Source: Janthinobacterium sp. 67 (lineage in GTDB: Bacteria; Pseudomonadota; Gammaproteobacteria; Burkholderiales; Burkholderiaceae_D). Taken from it: a stretch of 64,000 nucleotides of DNA. The stretch covers positions 4,774,001 to 4,838,000 of the forward strand of contig NZ_PGES01000001.1 of assembly GCF_002797895.1 (NCBI RefSeq), read 5' to 3'. This document shows, one piece after another, positions 58,274 through 64,000 of the stretch. The translations under genes were made by a program, and so were the position numbers. Position 1 is the first letter of the stretch; each line of letters begins with the position of its first letter. The notes beneath the pieces are model-generated. The model was given only the letters and a program-made list of their open reading frames with translations. It was not told the origin of the DNA and searched no databases.

Positions 58274-58701
58274 GGCGATGTCCGCACAGGCGATTTGGCC
58301 GCGGCCCCGATCATTTTCCATCCATTGCCGGAAGGGTCGCGAAAGCCGGCATCCACCTGGCCGTAGCGATCCACGGGTTCCTGCGTGAATTCGACGCCGC
58401 ATTTGCTCAGGCGCTCGTATGCGGCGCGGCAGTCGTCCACCAGCAGCACCAGGGGCGGCATGGCTCCCTTCGCGACGATTTCATGCAGGGCTTGCGCGGT
58501 TGCCGCGTCATGTATCGGCGGTCCGGGAAGGAACAAGCCGAGTTGGAAAGATGGCTGGTCCGCAGGCTGCACCGTCAGCCAGCGATAGTCGCCATTTCGG
58601 ACGTCCGTGTGGACGCGAAATCCCAATTTTTCGACGTAGAACGCAAGCGCTTCTTCCTGGTCGCGCACATACAGGCCGACCACATTCACACTTTGAGTCA
58701 T
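58270..58701 (-). CDS. VOC-superfamily (glyoxalase/bleomycin-resistance-like) protein
   Basis: The 143-residue protein has the VOC fold: VNVVGLYVRDQEEALAFYVEKLGFRVHTDV, PSFQLGLFLPG, CRAAYERLSKCGVEFTQEP and the closing DPSGNGWKMI. Members are metal-dependent lyases, dioxygenases or resistance proteins; no substrate can be named. The gene is directly behind an AraC regulator of the type often paired with VOC genes (20 nt gap), which presumably regulates it. Confidence 0.88.
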   Translation of the reverse strand: MTQSVNVVGLYVRDQEEALAFYVEKLGFRVHTDVRNGDYRWLTVQPADQPSFQLGLFLPGPPIHDAATAQALHEIVAKGAMPPLVLLVDDCRAAYERLSKCGVEFTQEPVDRYGQVDAGFRDPSGNGWKMIGAAAKSPVRTSP

Positions 58702-58721
58702 ATCAGCTCCTTGAAATGAAG

Positions 58722-59174
58722 CTACAGTTTGCCAGTGGCTTTCCTGCGCCGCTTCTCCAAAACTGCGATATTCAGATTGGGCCGTTCGGCATCGCGCATG
58801 ACGCACTCGGGAATATGCTCGCCCAGGTGCGGGGTTGAGCGCTCGCGCATTCGCAGCTCGCCCGGGCTTGCGCCCGTGATGTCGCGGAAGATGCGGCCAA
58901 AGGTGCCAAGACTGGTCCAGCCGGTTTGCAGCGCGATCTGCGTAATGGGCAGATCGGTGCCGCGCAGCAGTGCCGTGGCACGTTCGATGCGGCGGGTAAG
59001 CAAGTAGCGGTGTGGGGGCAGGCCGAAGGCCTTTTTGAATTCGCGCGCGAAGTAGGCCACCGAGACGGCGCTCACTTGCGCAAGCCGGTGGACGGGCCAA
59101 TCCTCATCGGGGGCGCCGTCCATTCTATCTTTCGCACGCAACAATCGCCGCAATAGCAGGGGACTCTGACCCAT
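58722..59174 (-). CDS. Short AraC-family regulator (single DNA-binding domain)
   Basis: The 150-residue protein is essentially the AraC DNA-binding domain alone, with two helix-turn-helix units (WPVHRLAQVSAVSVAYFAREFKKAFGLPP and LPITQIALQTGWTSLGTFGRIFRDITGASPGEL). No ligand-binding part is present, so any signal must come another way. It leads a probable three-gene unit with the VOC and membrane protein genes. GAGGATAGG precedes ATG 59174; ATG 59123 is a shorter alternative. Confidence 0.85.
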   Translation of the reverse strand: MGQSPLLLRRLLRAKDRMDGAPDEDWPVHRLAQVSAVSVAYFAREFKKAFGLPPHRYLLTRRIERATALLRGTDLPITQIALQTGWTSLGTFGRIFRDITGASPGELRMRERSTPHLGEHIPECVMRDAERPNLNIAVLEKRRRKATGKL

Positions 59175-59252
59175 CCTATCCTCGCGCCAAACTGCTGGTT
59201 ATCGGGACCGCCCACAGGAGCGGGGGAGGCCGATACGGACTTCTCGGCCACA

Positions 59253-59284
59253 AACGAAAACGCCAACCGGCGAGGGTTGGCGTT
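59253..59284 (-). terminator. Terminator of the second tRNA-Phe gene
   Basis: AACGCCAACC and GGTTGGCGTT pair around a 6-nt loop; leftward, TTTTCGTTT follows. It lies about 18 nt after the tRNA 3' end. Confidence 0.8.
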
Positions 59285-59301
59285 CTGTAACAACTAATTC
59301 T

Positions 59302-59377
59302 TGGTGGCCCGGGGCGGAATCGAACCACCGACACAAGGATTTTCAATCCTCTGCTCTACCGACTGAGCTACCAGGCC
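59302..59377 (-). tRNA. tRNA-Phe (anticodon GAA), second copy
   Basis: The 76 nt are identical in sequence to the copy at 47459-47534, with GAA anticodon and encoded CCA. No truncated 3' repeat is seen on either side, so this copy is not occupied by an island. Confidence 0.96.
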
Positions 59378-59563
59378 AAGGTGGCGAATTATAGCAGACC
59401 AAAACGGGAATGCAAGAGCCGGCTGCGACTTTTCCCGGATTTCCTGCATGGGCATCATCTTACTTGCGCGTGAATCAAATATGATTTGATATAAACGGTA
59501 TTTTTCTCAACAAAGGATGGGCGCATAGTGTCGTCATCGTTACCGACTCGAGAGGACTGTCGC

Positions 59564-60388
59564 ATGAACACGACTACCCGACACACCGCCATCCCTGAAA
59601 TCGGCCTGGGCACTTTCCGCCTGCAGGGCCAGGTCGTCATCGATTCCGTCACCATGGGCCTGGACGTTGGCTACCGCCATATCGACACGGCGCAAATCTA
59701 CGGCAATGAAGCGGAAGTGGGCCAGGCGATCGCCGCCAGTGTCGTCCCGCGCGACGCGCTGTTCGTCACGACCAAGATATGGATCGACAACCTGCAGCGC
59801 GACAGGCTGATTCCCAGCCTGAAGGACAGCCTGCACAAGCTGCGGCTGGAGCAGCTGGACCTGACCCTGATTCACTGGCCGTCGCCGCAAGACGCCATTC
59901 CCGTCGCCGAGTATATGGAAGCGCTGGCGCAGGCCAAGGCGCAGGGATGGACCAGGGCCATCGGCGTATCGAATTTCACGAATGCGCAACTGCGGCAAGC
60001 CATCGATACGGTGGGCGCCGGGGAAATCGCCACGCAGCAGGTCGAGATCCACCCCTTCCTGCAAAACCGCAAGGTCATCGATTTCGCGCGCAGCCAGGGC
60101 ATCCACATCACGGCCTACATGCCGCTCGCGTATGGCAAGGTGATGGCGGACCCCGTGATCGCGGCCATCGCCGCGAAGCACGGCGTGACGCCGGCGCAAG
60201 TGGCCCTGAGCTGGTCGCTGCAACAGGGCTTTGCCGTGATCCCGTCGTCGACCAGGCGCGCCAACCTGGAAGCGAACCTGCATTTCCAGCGCATCACCCT
60301 GTCGCCGGACGAGATGGCGCAGATGGCCACCCTGGAACGGGGCGAGCGCCTGGCCAACCCGGACGGCCTGGCGCCGCAGTGGGATTGA
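59564..60388 (+). CDS. dkgB: Aldo/keto reductase, 2,5-diketo-D-gluconate reductase (DkgB) type
   Basis: The 274-residue enzyme has the AKR tetrad residues in [14 protein letters not shown] (Asp, Tyr), FVTTKIW (Lys) and LTLIHWP (His), and the NADPH-binding [17 protein letters not shown]. The lack of extra loops and the [10 protein letters not shown] start match DkgB, which reduces methylglyoxal and other aldehydes in vivo. AGAGGA before ATG 59564 selects this start. It runs into the LLM oxidoreductase gene with 1 nt between. Confidence 0.88.
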   Translation: MNTTTRHTAIPEIGLGTFRLQGQVVIDSVTMGLDVGYRHIDTAQIYGNEAEVGQAIAASVVPRDALFVTTKIWIDNLQRDRLIPSLKDSLHKLRLEQLDLTLIHWPSPQDAIPVAEYMEALAQAKAQGWTRAIGVSNFTNAQLRQAIDTVGAGEIATQQVEIHPFLQNRKVIDFARSQGIHITAYMPLAYGKVMADPVIAAIAAKHGVTPAQVALSWSLQQGFAVIPSSTRRANLEANLHFQRITLSPDEMAQMATLERGERLANPDGLAPQWD

Positions 60389-60389
60389 G

Positions 60390-61319
60390 ATGGGTGCCAT
60401 GACGAAGCTGGGGCAGGGCGGTTTCAGTATCGGCCTGGAACTGCCGCTCGATAATGACTGGTCGTCCGCGGGACGCCAGGCGAATGCGGCGTCCGGCCGC
60501 GTGCCGGGCGAACCGGACCTGAAACAGCACGCGGCACTGGCAAAGCTGGCCGACCGCCTCGGTTTCAAGGCCCTGTGGCTGCGCGACGTGCCCCTGTACG
60601 ACCCGTCGTTCGGCGACGCGGCCCAGGTCTTCGAGGTGTTTACTTACCTGGGCTACCTGGCCGGCATCACGGAGAATATTTTGCTGGGCACGGCGGCCGT
60701 GGTGCTGCCGCTGCGCGAGCCGGTGCTGACGTTAAAAGCGGCGGCCAGCGTCGACCAGTTGAGCGGCGGGCGTTTGCTGCTGGGCGTGGCCAGCGGCGAC
60801 CGGCCCGTCGAGTATCCCGTGTTTGGCCGCGACTTCGGCCAGCGTGGCGCCGCTTTCCGCGAACAGGTCGCCATGCTGCGCGACTGGGGCGAGACGCGCC
60901 TGCCGCCCGGCATCCGCCTGCTGCCGCCACCGGCCGCGCCTTTGCCGCTGCTGGTGGCGGGACTGGCGCAGCAGTCGCCCGCGTGGATAGGCGCGCAGAT
61001 GGATGGCTGGCTCGCCTATCCGGGCACGCCGGAAGACCATGCGCGGCGTTCGGCGCAATGGCGTGCCGTGGCCGGAGACGACAAGCCTTATGTCAGCTTC
61101 ATCCACCTGGACCTGGGCGAAGATCCGAACTTGCCGCTGCAGCGCTTCCGCTTCGGCGGGCGCACGGGGCGCGATGGCCTGATCGCCGAACTGCACGCCA
61201 TGCGCGAAGCCGGCGTGCGGCATATCGGCCTGCAGCTGCGGCAGAACCGGCGCCCGCTGGCCGAGACGATGCAGGAGATCGCGGACCACGTGTTGCCCGT
61301 GTTTCATGGCGCCGCTTGA
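60390..61319 (+). CDS. LLM-class (luciferase-like) flavin oxidoreductase
   Basis: The 309-residue protein has the bacterial-luciferase TIM barrel: LADRLGFKALWLRDVPLYDP, VFEVFTYLGYLAGITENILLGTAAVVLPLREP, AASVDQLSGGRLLLGVASGDRPVEY and PLLVAGLAQQSPAW. It uses reduced FMN or F420-like flavin to oxidise an unknown substrate. Its gene starts 1 nt after the dkgB stop, so both likely act on related carbonyl compounds. A second in-frame ATG lies at 60399. Confidence 0.85.
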   Translation: MGAMTKLGQGGFSIGLELPLDNDWSSAGRQANAASGRVPGEPDLKQHAALAKLADRLGFKALWLRDVPLYDPSFGDAAQVFEVFTYLGYLAGITENILLGTAAVVLPLREPVLTLKAAASVDQLSGGRLLLGVASGDRPVEYPVFGRDFGQRGAAFREQVAMLRDWGETRLPPGIRLLPPPAAPLPLLVAGLAQQSPAWIGAQMDGWLAYPGTPEDHARRSAQWRAVAGDDKPYVSFIHLDLGEDPNLPLQRFRFGGRTGRDGLIAELHAMREAGVRHIGLQLRQNRRPLAETMQEIADHVLPVFHGAA

Positions 61320-61385
61320 TCTGAGGCGCGCGTCCTGTACTTCCGGACTATCTGAAACAGGTGGGGCAAACGCTATAATGACCGC

Positions 61386-62630
61386 ATGAACAGTCCCACT
61401 TCCCCCACCATGCGGCGCTTCATGCACAGCCACAGCGACGTTTGCATCGTCGGCAACGGCGCCATCGCGAAAACCACGGCGCTGGCGTTTGCCCAGGCAG
61501 GACAAAGCGTCACCCTGCTATCTCCGGCGAGCCCGCCCGCATCCACGTCCGCTTCCGCCGCCAAGCCGGTCGAGGCCAGCTGGGATGTGCGCGTGTATGC
61601 GCTCAATCACACGGCGCACGACTTGCTGTCGTCGCTGAAGGTGTGGGGCGCCCTGGAAGCCGACAGGGTGGCGCCCGTCGACGCCATGCTGGTCAACGGC
61701 GACGGCGCGCAGGCGGGCGGACTCGGTTTCGACGCGTATGGCGCCCATGTGGGTGCCCTGGCGTGGATCATCGAAGACCGCAACCTGGGCCAGGCGCTGG
61801 ACGCCGCCCTGAAATTCGCGCCGAACGTCAGCGTGCTGCAGGGCCGCGCCAGCCGCCTGGAATGGACGAACGATTCGGCCATCGTGCACCTCGATGGCGG
61901 CGATACCATTACCTGCGCGCTGGTGGTAGGCGCGGACGGCGCCCAGTCGTGGGTGCGGGGCCAGTGCGACATCGGCCTCGATTACCGCTCGTACGGCCAG
62001 CGCGGCGTGGTCAGCAACTTCGCCTGCGAAAAGCCGCACCATGGCGCGGCCCACCAGTGGTTTACGGGCAGCGAAGGCATCGTCGCGCTGCTGCCGCTGC
62101 CGGGCGAGCGCGTCTCTCTCGTCTGGTCGGCGCCCGATGCGCTGGCCGATACCTTGATGGCTGAACCGGCCGACGCGCTGGCCGCGCGCCTGGCCGCATA
62201 CTGCCAGGACAAGTTGGGCAAGCTTACGCCTTTGCAGCCGGAGCTGGTGCGCGCATTCCCGCTGACCCTGATGCGCCCGCACGCCATGGTGGCGCCGCGC
62301 GTGGCCCTGGTCGGCGACGCGGCCCACGTGGTGCACCCGATGGCCGGCCACGGCATGAACCTGGGCTTTGCCGACGTGGCGCAGCTGGTCAAGACGATCG
62401 CTGAACGCGAAGCGCACCGCGGCATCGGCGACGAACGCGTGCTGGCCCGCTATGCGCGCGCGCGCAAGGAAGACGTGCTGCTGATGCAGCTGGCCACCGA
62501 TGGCCTGGCGCGGTTATTCGGCGCTGATCTGGAACCGTTGCGCGTGGTTCGCAATTTGGGATTAAACTTGCTGGATAAATTACCTGCCCTGAAGCGAAAA
62601 ATGATTTCGCACGCCTTGGGACATCCGTAA
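61386..62630 (+). CDS. UbiH/UbiF-family FAD-dependent hydroxylase
   Basis: The 414 residues match the ubiquinone-hydroxylase family: dinucleotide-binding VCIVGNGAIAKTTALAFAQAG, the DG motif in VVGADGAQSWVRGQ, and the FAD motif VALVGDAAHVVHPMAGHGMNLGFADV. The first motif reads GNGAIA, with alanine where the third glycine is usual. It may perform a hydroxylation in ubiquinone synthesis or an unrelated oxidation. The start may instead be ATG 61422 (MHSHSDVCIVG), since 61386 has no clear ribosome binding site. It is followed by the dsbC-like gene. Confidence 0.85.
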   Translation: MNSPTSPTMRRFMHSHSDVCIVGNGAIAKTTALAFAQAGQSVTLLSPASPPASTSASAAKPVEASWDVRVYALNHTAHDLLSSLKVWGALEADRVAPVDAMLVNGDGAQAGGLGFDAYGAHVGALAWIIEDRNLGQALDAALKFAPNVSVLQGRASRLEWTNDSAIVHLDGGDTITCALVVGADGAQSWVRGQCDIGLDYRSYGQRGVVSNFACEKPHHGAAHQWFTGSEGIVALLPLPGERVSLVWSAPDALADTLMAEPADALAARLAAYCQDKLGKLTPLQPELVRAFPLTLMRPHAMVAPRVALVGDAAHVVHPMAGHGMNLGFADVAQLVKTIAEREAHRGIGDERVLARYARARKEDVLLMQLATDGLARLFGADLEPLRVVRNLGLNLLDKLPALKRKMISHALGHP

Positions 62631-62685
62631 ATATCAGCGTATCTTAAGATATCGCCGGATAATGGTATTAGTGAAAATTCAAGGT

Positions 62686-62715
62686 CGCCGCAGCTGGTCT
62701 GCGGCGATCGTTTTG
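62686..62715 (+). terminator. Terminator after the UbiH-like gene
   Basis: CGCCGCAG and CTGCGGCG pair around CTGGT, followed by ATCGTTTTGTT. It separates the hydroxylase gene from dsbC. Confidence 0.75.
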
Positions 62716-62780
62716 TTAAAGAGATAACGGCGCCGGGCTCCCTGCCAGTTTCGCCGGGCGTTTCAAGTGGAGAAGTGATA

Positions 62781-63518
62781 GTGATAACAATGAACAGTAG
62801 CATGAGCAAAATCGCCTTGCTGATGGCCTCGGGCCTGATGATGTCGTGCGCCGGCGCGGAAACGCCGACGGAAGCGAGCATCAAAAAGCTGATCGAGCCG
62901 CGCCTGGGCGAAGGCGCCAAGGTCGATTCGGTCAAGGAAACGCCGTACGGCGGCCTGTACGAAGTGCGCACGGGCGGCGACATCCTGTACACGGACAAGA
63001 GCGCGCAATATCTGTTCGTCGGCCACGTCTTTGACGCCAAGACCTCGCAAGACCTGACCAAGGTGCGCCTGGACGAAGTCAACCGCATCAAGTTCTCCGA
63101 CCTGCCGCTCGATTCGGCCATGAAAACCGTCAAGGGCAATGGCAAGCGCGTGATTGCCGTGTTCGAAGATCCGAACTGCGGCTATTGCAAGCGCTTCCGC
63201 CAGAATGCGCTGAAGGAAATCGACAACGTCACCGTCTACACCTTCATGTACAACATCCTGTCGCCCGATTCGATCGCCAAGTCGCGCAATATCTGGTGCT
63301 CGCCGGACCGCAATAAGGCCTGGGATGACTGGATGCTGAACGGCAAAGTGCCTGCCGCATCGCCAGCCAATTGCGCCAACCCGCATGAAAAAATCCTGGC
63401 CCTGGGCCAGCAGCTGCGCGTTTCGGGCACGCCAGCCATCTTCTTTGCCGACGGCAGCCGTATTCCTGGCGCGGTCGATGCGAAAACGCTGGAACAGAAA
63501 TTCTCGACCATTAAGTAA
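62781..63518 (+). CDS. dsbC: DsbC-family thiol:disulfide interchange protein
   Basis: The roughly 245-residue periplasmic protein has a signal peptide, possibly a lipoprotein one (LLMASGLMMSC), an N-terminal dimerisation domain (LIEPRLGEGAKVDSVKETPYGGLYEV, GDILYTDKSAQYLFVGHVFD) and a thioredoxin domain with active site EDPNCGYCKRFR and cis-proline loop VSGTPAIFF. DsbC isomerises wrong disulfides. GGAG at 62769-62772 is 8 nt from GTG 62781 but 17 nt from ATG 62790, so the start is one of these two. Confidence 0.88.
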   Translation: MITMNSSMSKIALLMASGLMMSCAGAETPTEASIKKLIEPRLGEGAKVDSVKETPYGGLYEVRTGGDILYTDKSAQYLFVGHVFDAKTSQDLTKVRLDEVNRIKFSDLPLDSAMKTVKGNGKRVIAVFEDPNCGYCKRFRQNALKEIDNVTVYTFMYNILSPDSIAKSRNIWCSPDRNKAWDDWMLNGKVPAASPANCANPHEKILALGQQLRVSGTPAIFFADGSRIPGAVDAKTLEQKFSTIK

Positions 63519-63546
63519 TCCGGGCTGTCGCCAGGAAGGCTGGACG

Positions 63547-63577
63547 GCGCGCCCTCGCAAGGCGCGCTTTTTTTTGC
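63547..63577 (+). terminator. Terminator after dsbC
   Basis: GCGCGCC and GGCGCGC pair around CTCGCAA and are followed by eight T residues, about 30 bp after the dsbC stop. Confidence 0.88.
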
Positions 63578-63650
63578 ATTTTTTTCCGCTGTCGTATCAT
63601 CAAGTGTTGTTCGTAGACGCCATAACAATCGAAAAAAGGGGAAGCAGCAG

Positions 63651-64000
63651 ATGATTACCTTGAATATCAACGGACGCGACACGCAAGTCGACGCCGATCC
63701 TTCCACGCCCATCCTGTGGGCGCTGCGCGACAACCTGAACATGACGGGCACCAAGTTCGGTTGTGGCGCGGCCCTGTGCGGCGCCTGCACGGTGCACCTC
63801 GACGGCCAGCCGATCCGCTCGTGCATCACGCCGATTTCCTCGGTGGGCGCGCAAAAGATCACCACCATCGAAGCGATGGAAAACGACCAGGTGGGAAAGG
63901 CCGTGCAGGCGGCATGGGTGCGCCACGACGTGCCGCAATGCGGCTACTGTCAAAGCGGCCAGGTGATGAGCGCCACGGCGCTGCTGCGCACCAACAAGTC
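63651..64000 (+). CDS. [2Fe-2S]-binding subunit of a molybdenum hydroxylase (isoquinoline 1-oxidoreductase alpha type), cut by window edge
   Basis: The visible 116 residues contain the plant-type ferredoxin cluster site KFGCGAALCGACTVHLDG with C-terminal CITP, and the start of the second, all-helical [2Fe-2S] domain (VPQCGYCQSGQVMSATALL). This is the small electron-transfer subunit of the xanthine oxidase family; IorA/CoxS-like members pair with a large molybdopterin subunit that should follow beyond the window. AAGGGGAAG before ATG 63651 gives a clear start. Confidence 0.9.
   Translation, partial: MITLNINGRDTQVDADPSTPILWALRDNLNMTGTKFGCGAALCGACTVHLDGQPIRSCITPISSVGAQKITTIEAMENDQVGKAVQAAWVRHDVPQCGYCQSGQVMSATALLRTNK

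Overview
The window is a GC-rich (by eye about 63-65 %), densely coded stretch of bacterial chromosome. PEP-CTERM proteins, a FadE-type acyl-CoA dehydrogenase, an MshQ-like DUF6701 protein, an isoquinoline 1-oxidoreductase-type iron-sulfur subunit and a UbiH-like hydroxylase next to a DsbC protein all point to a betaproteobacterium. Oxalobacteraceae (Janthinobacterium/Massilia-like) is the most likely placement; this is inferred from gene content only. No plasmid, phage or CRISPR locus is visible; most of the window is ordinary housekeeping and accessory metabolism.

Layout. 1-9.6 kb: edge-truncated periplasmic binding protein, hotdog thioesterase, PQQ-type sugar dehydrogenase lipoprotein divergent from glutathione-dependent formaldehyde dehydrogenase, GlxA-type regulator divergent from a large MshQ-like surface protein, dienelactone hydrolase, SRPBCC protein. 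9.6-17 kb: palindromic repeats, M28 peptidase, alpha/beta hydrolase, DEAD-box helicase with two RNA-binding C-terminal domains, Aer-like PAS chemoreceptor. 17-21.5 kb: leftward run of cytochrome P450, GNAT, MazG-like pyrophosphohydrolase and two exported proteins, with a divergent AraC regulator. 21.5-22.7 kb: a complete IS110-family element sitting in a palindromic repeat, with a legible bridge RNA. 22.8-29.3 kb: solitary acetolactate synthase divergent from an Lrp/AsnC regulator, TonB-dependent receptor, NarL-type two-component pair. 29.7-36 kb: PEP-CTERM protein coupled to a secreted subtilisin-like protease, then three tandem AIM24 genes. 36-45.4 kb: enoyl-CoA hydratase, DUF2807 protein, flavin reductase, gdhA, DUF819 transporter-like protein, U32 peptidase family tRNA-modification protein, DUF1059 protein, FadE. 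45.5-47.5 kb: small island between a 3' fragment of tRNA-Phe and an intact tRNA-Phe, carrying a PEP-CTERM zinc metalloprotease. 47.6-59.2 kb: exported proteins, S9 peptidase, GGDEF/EAL protein, YggS divergent from a MocR regulator, amidotransferase, PsiF, DUF2058, VOC plus AraC genes. 59.3-64 kb: second tRNA-Phe, DkgB-type reductase with an LLM oxidoreductase, UbiH-like hydroxylase with DsbC, and a truncated [2Fe-2S] subunit at the right edge.

The strongest signal is the IS110 element. Its upstream non-coding RNA can be read as a bridge RNA: one loop carries guides matching the palindromic repeat family of this genome (the target) and a second loop carries guides matching the element's own two ends (the donor). 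The tRNA-Phe island, the triple AIM24 cluster, the dual RNA-binding domain helicase and the palindromic operators between acetolactate synthase and its Lrp-type neighbour are secondary points of interest.
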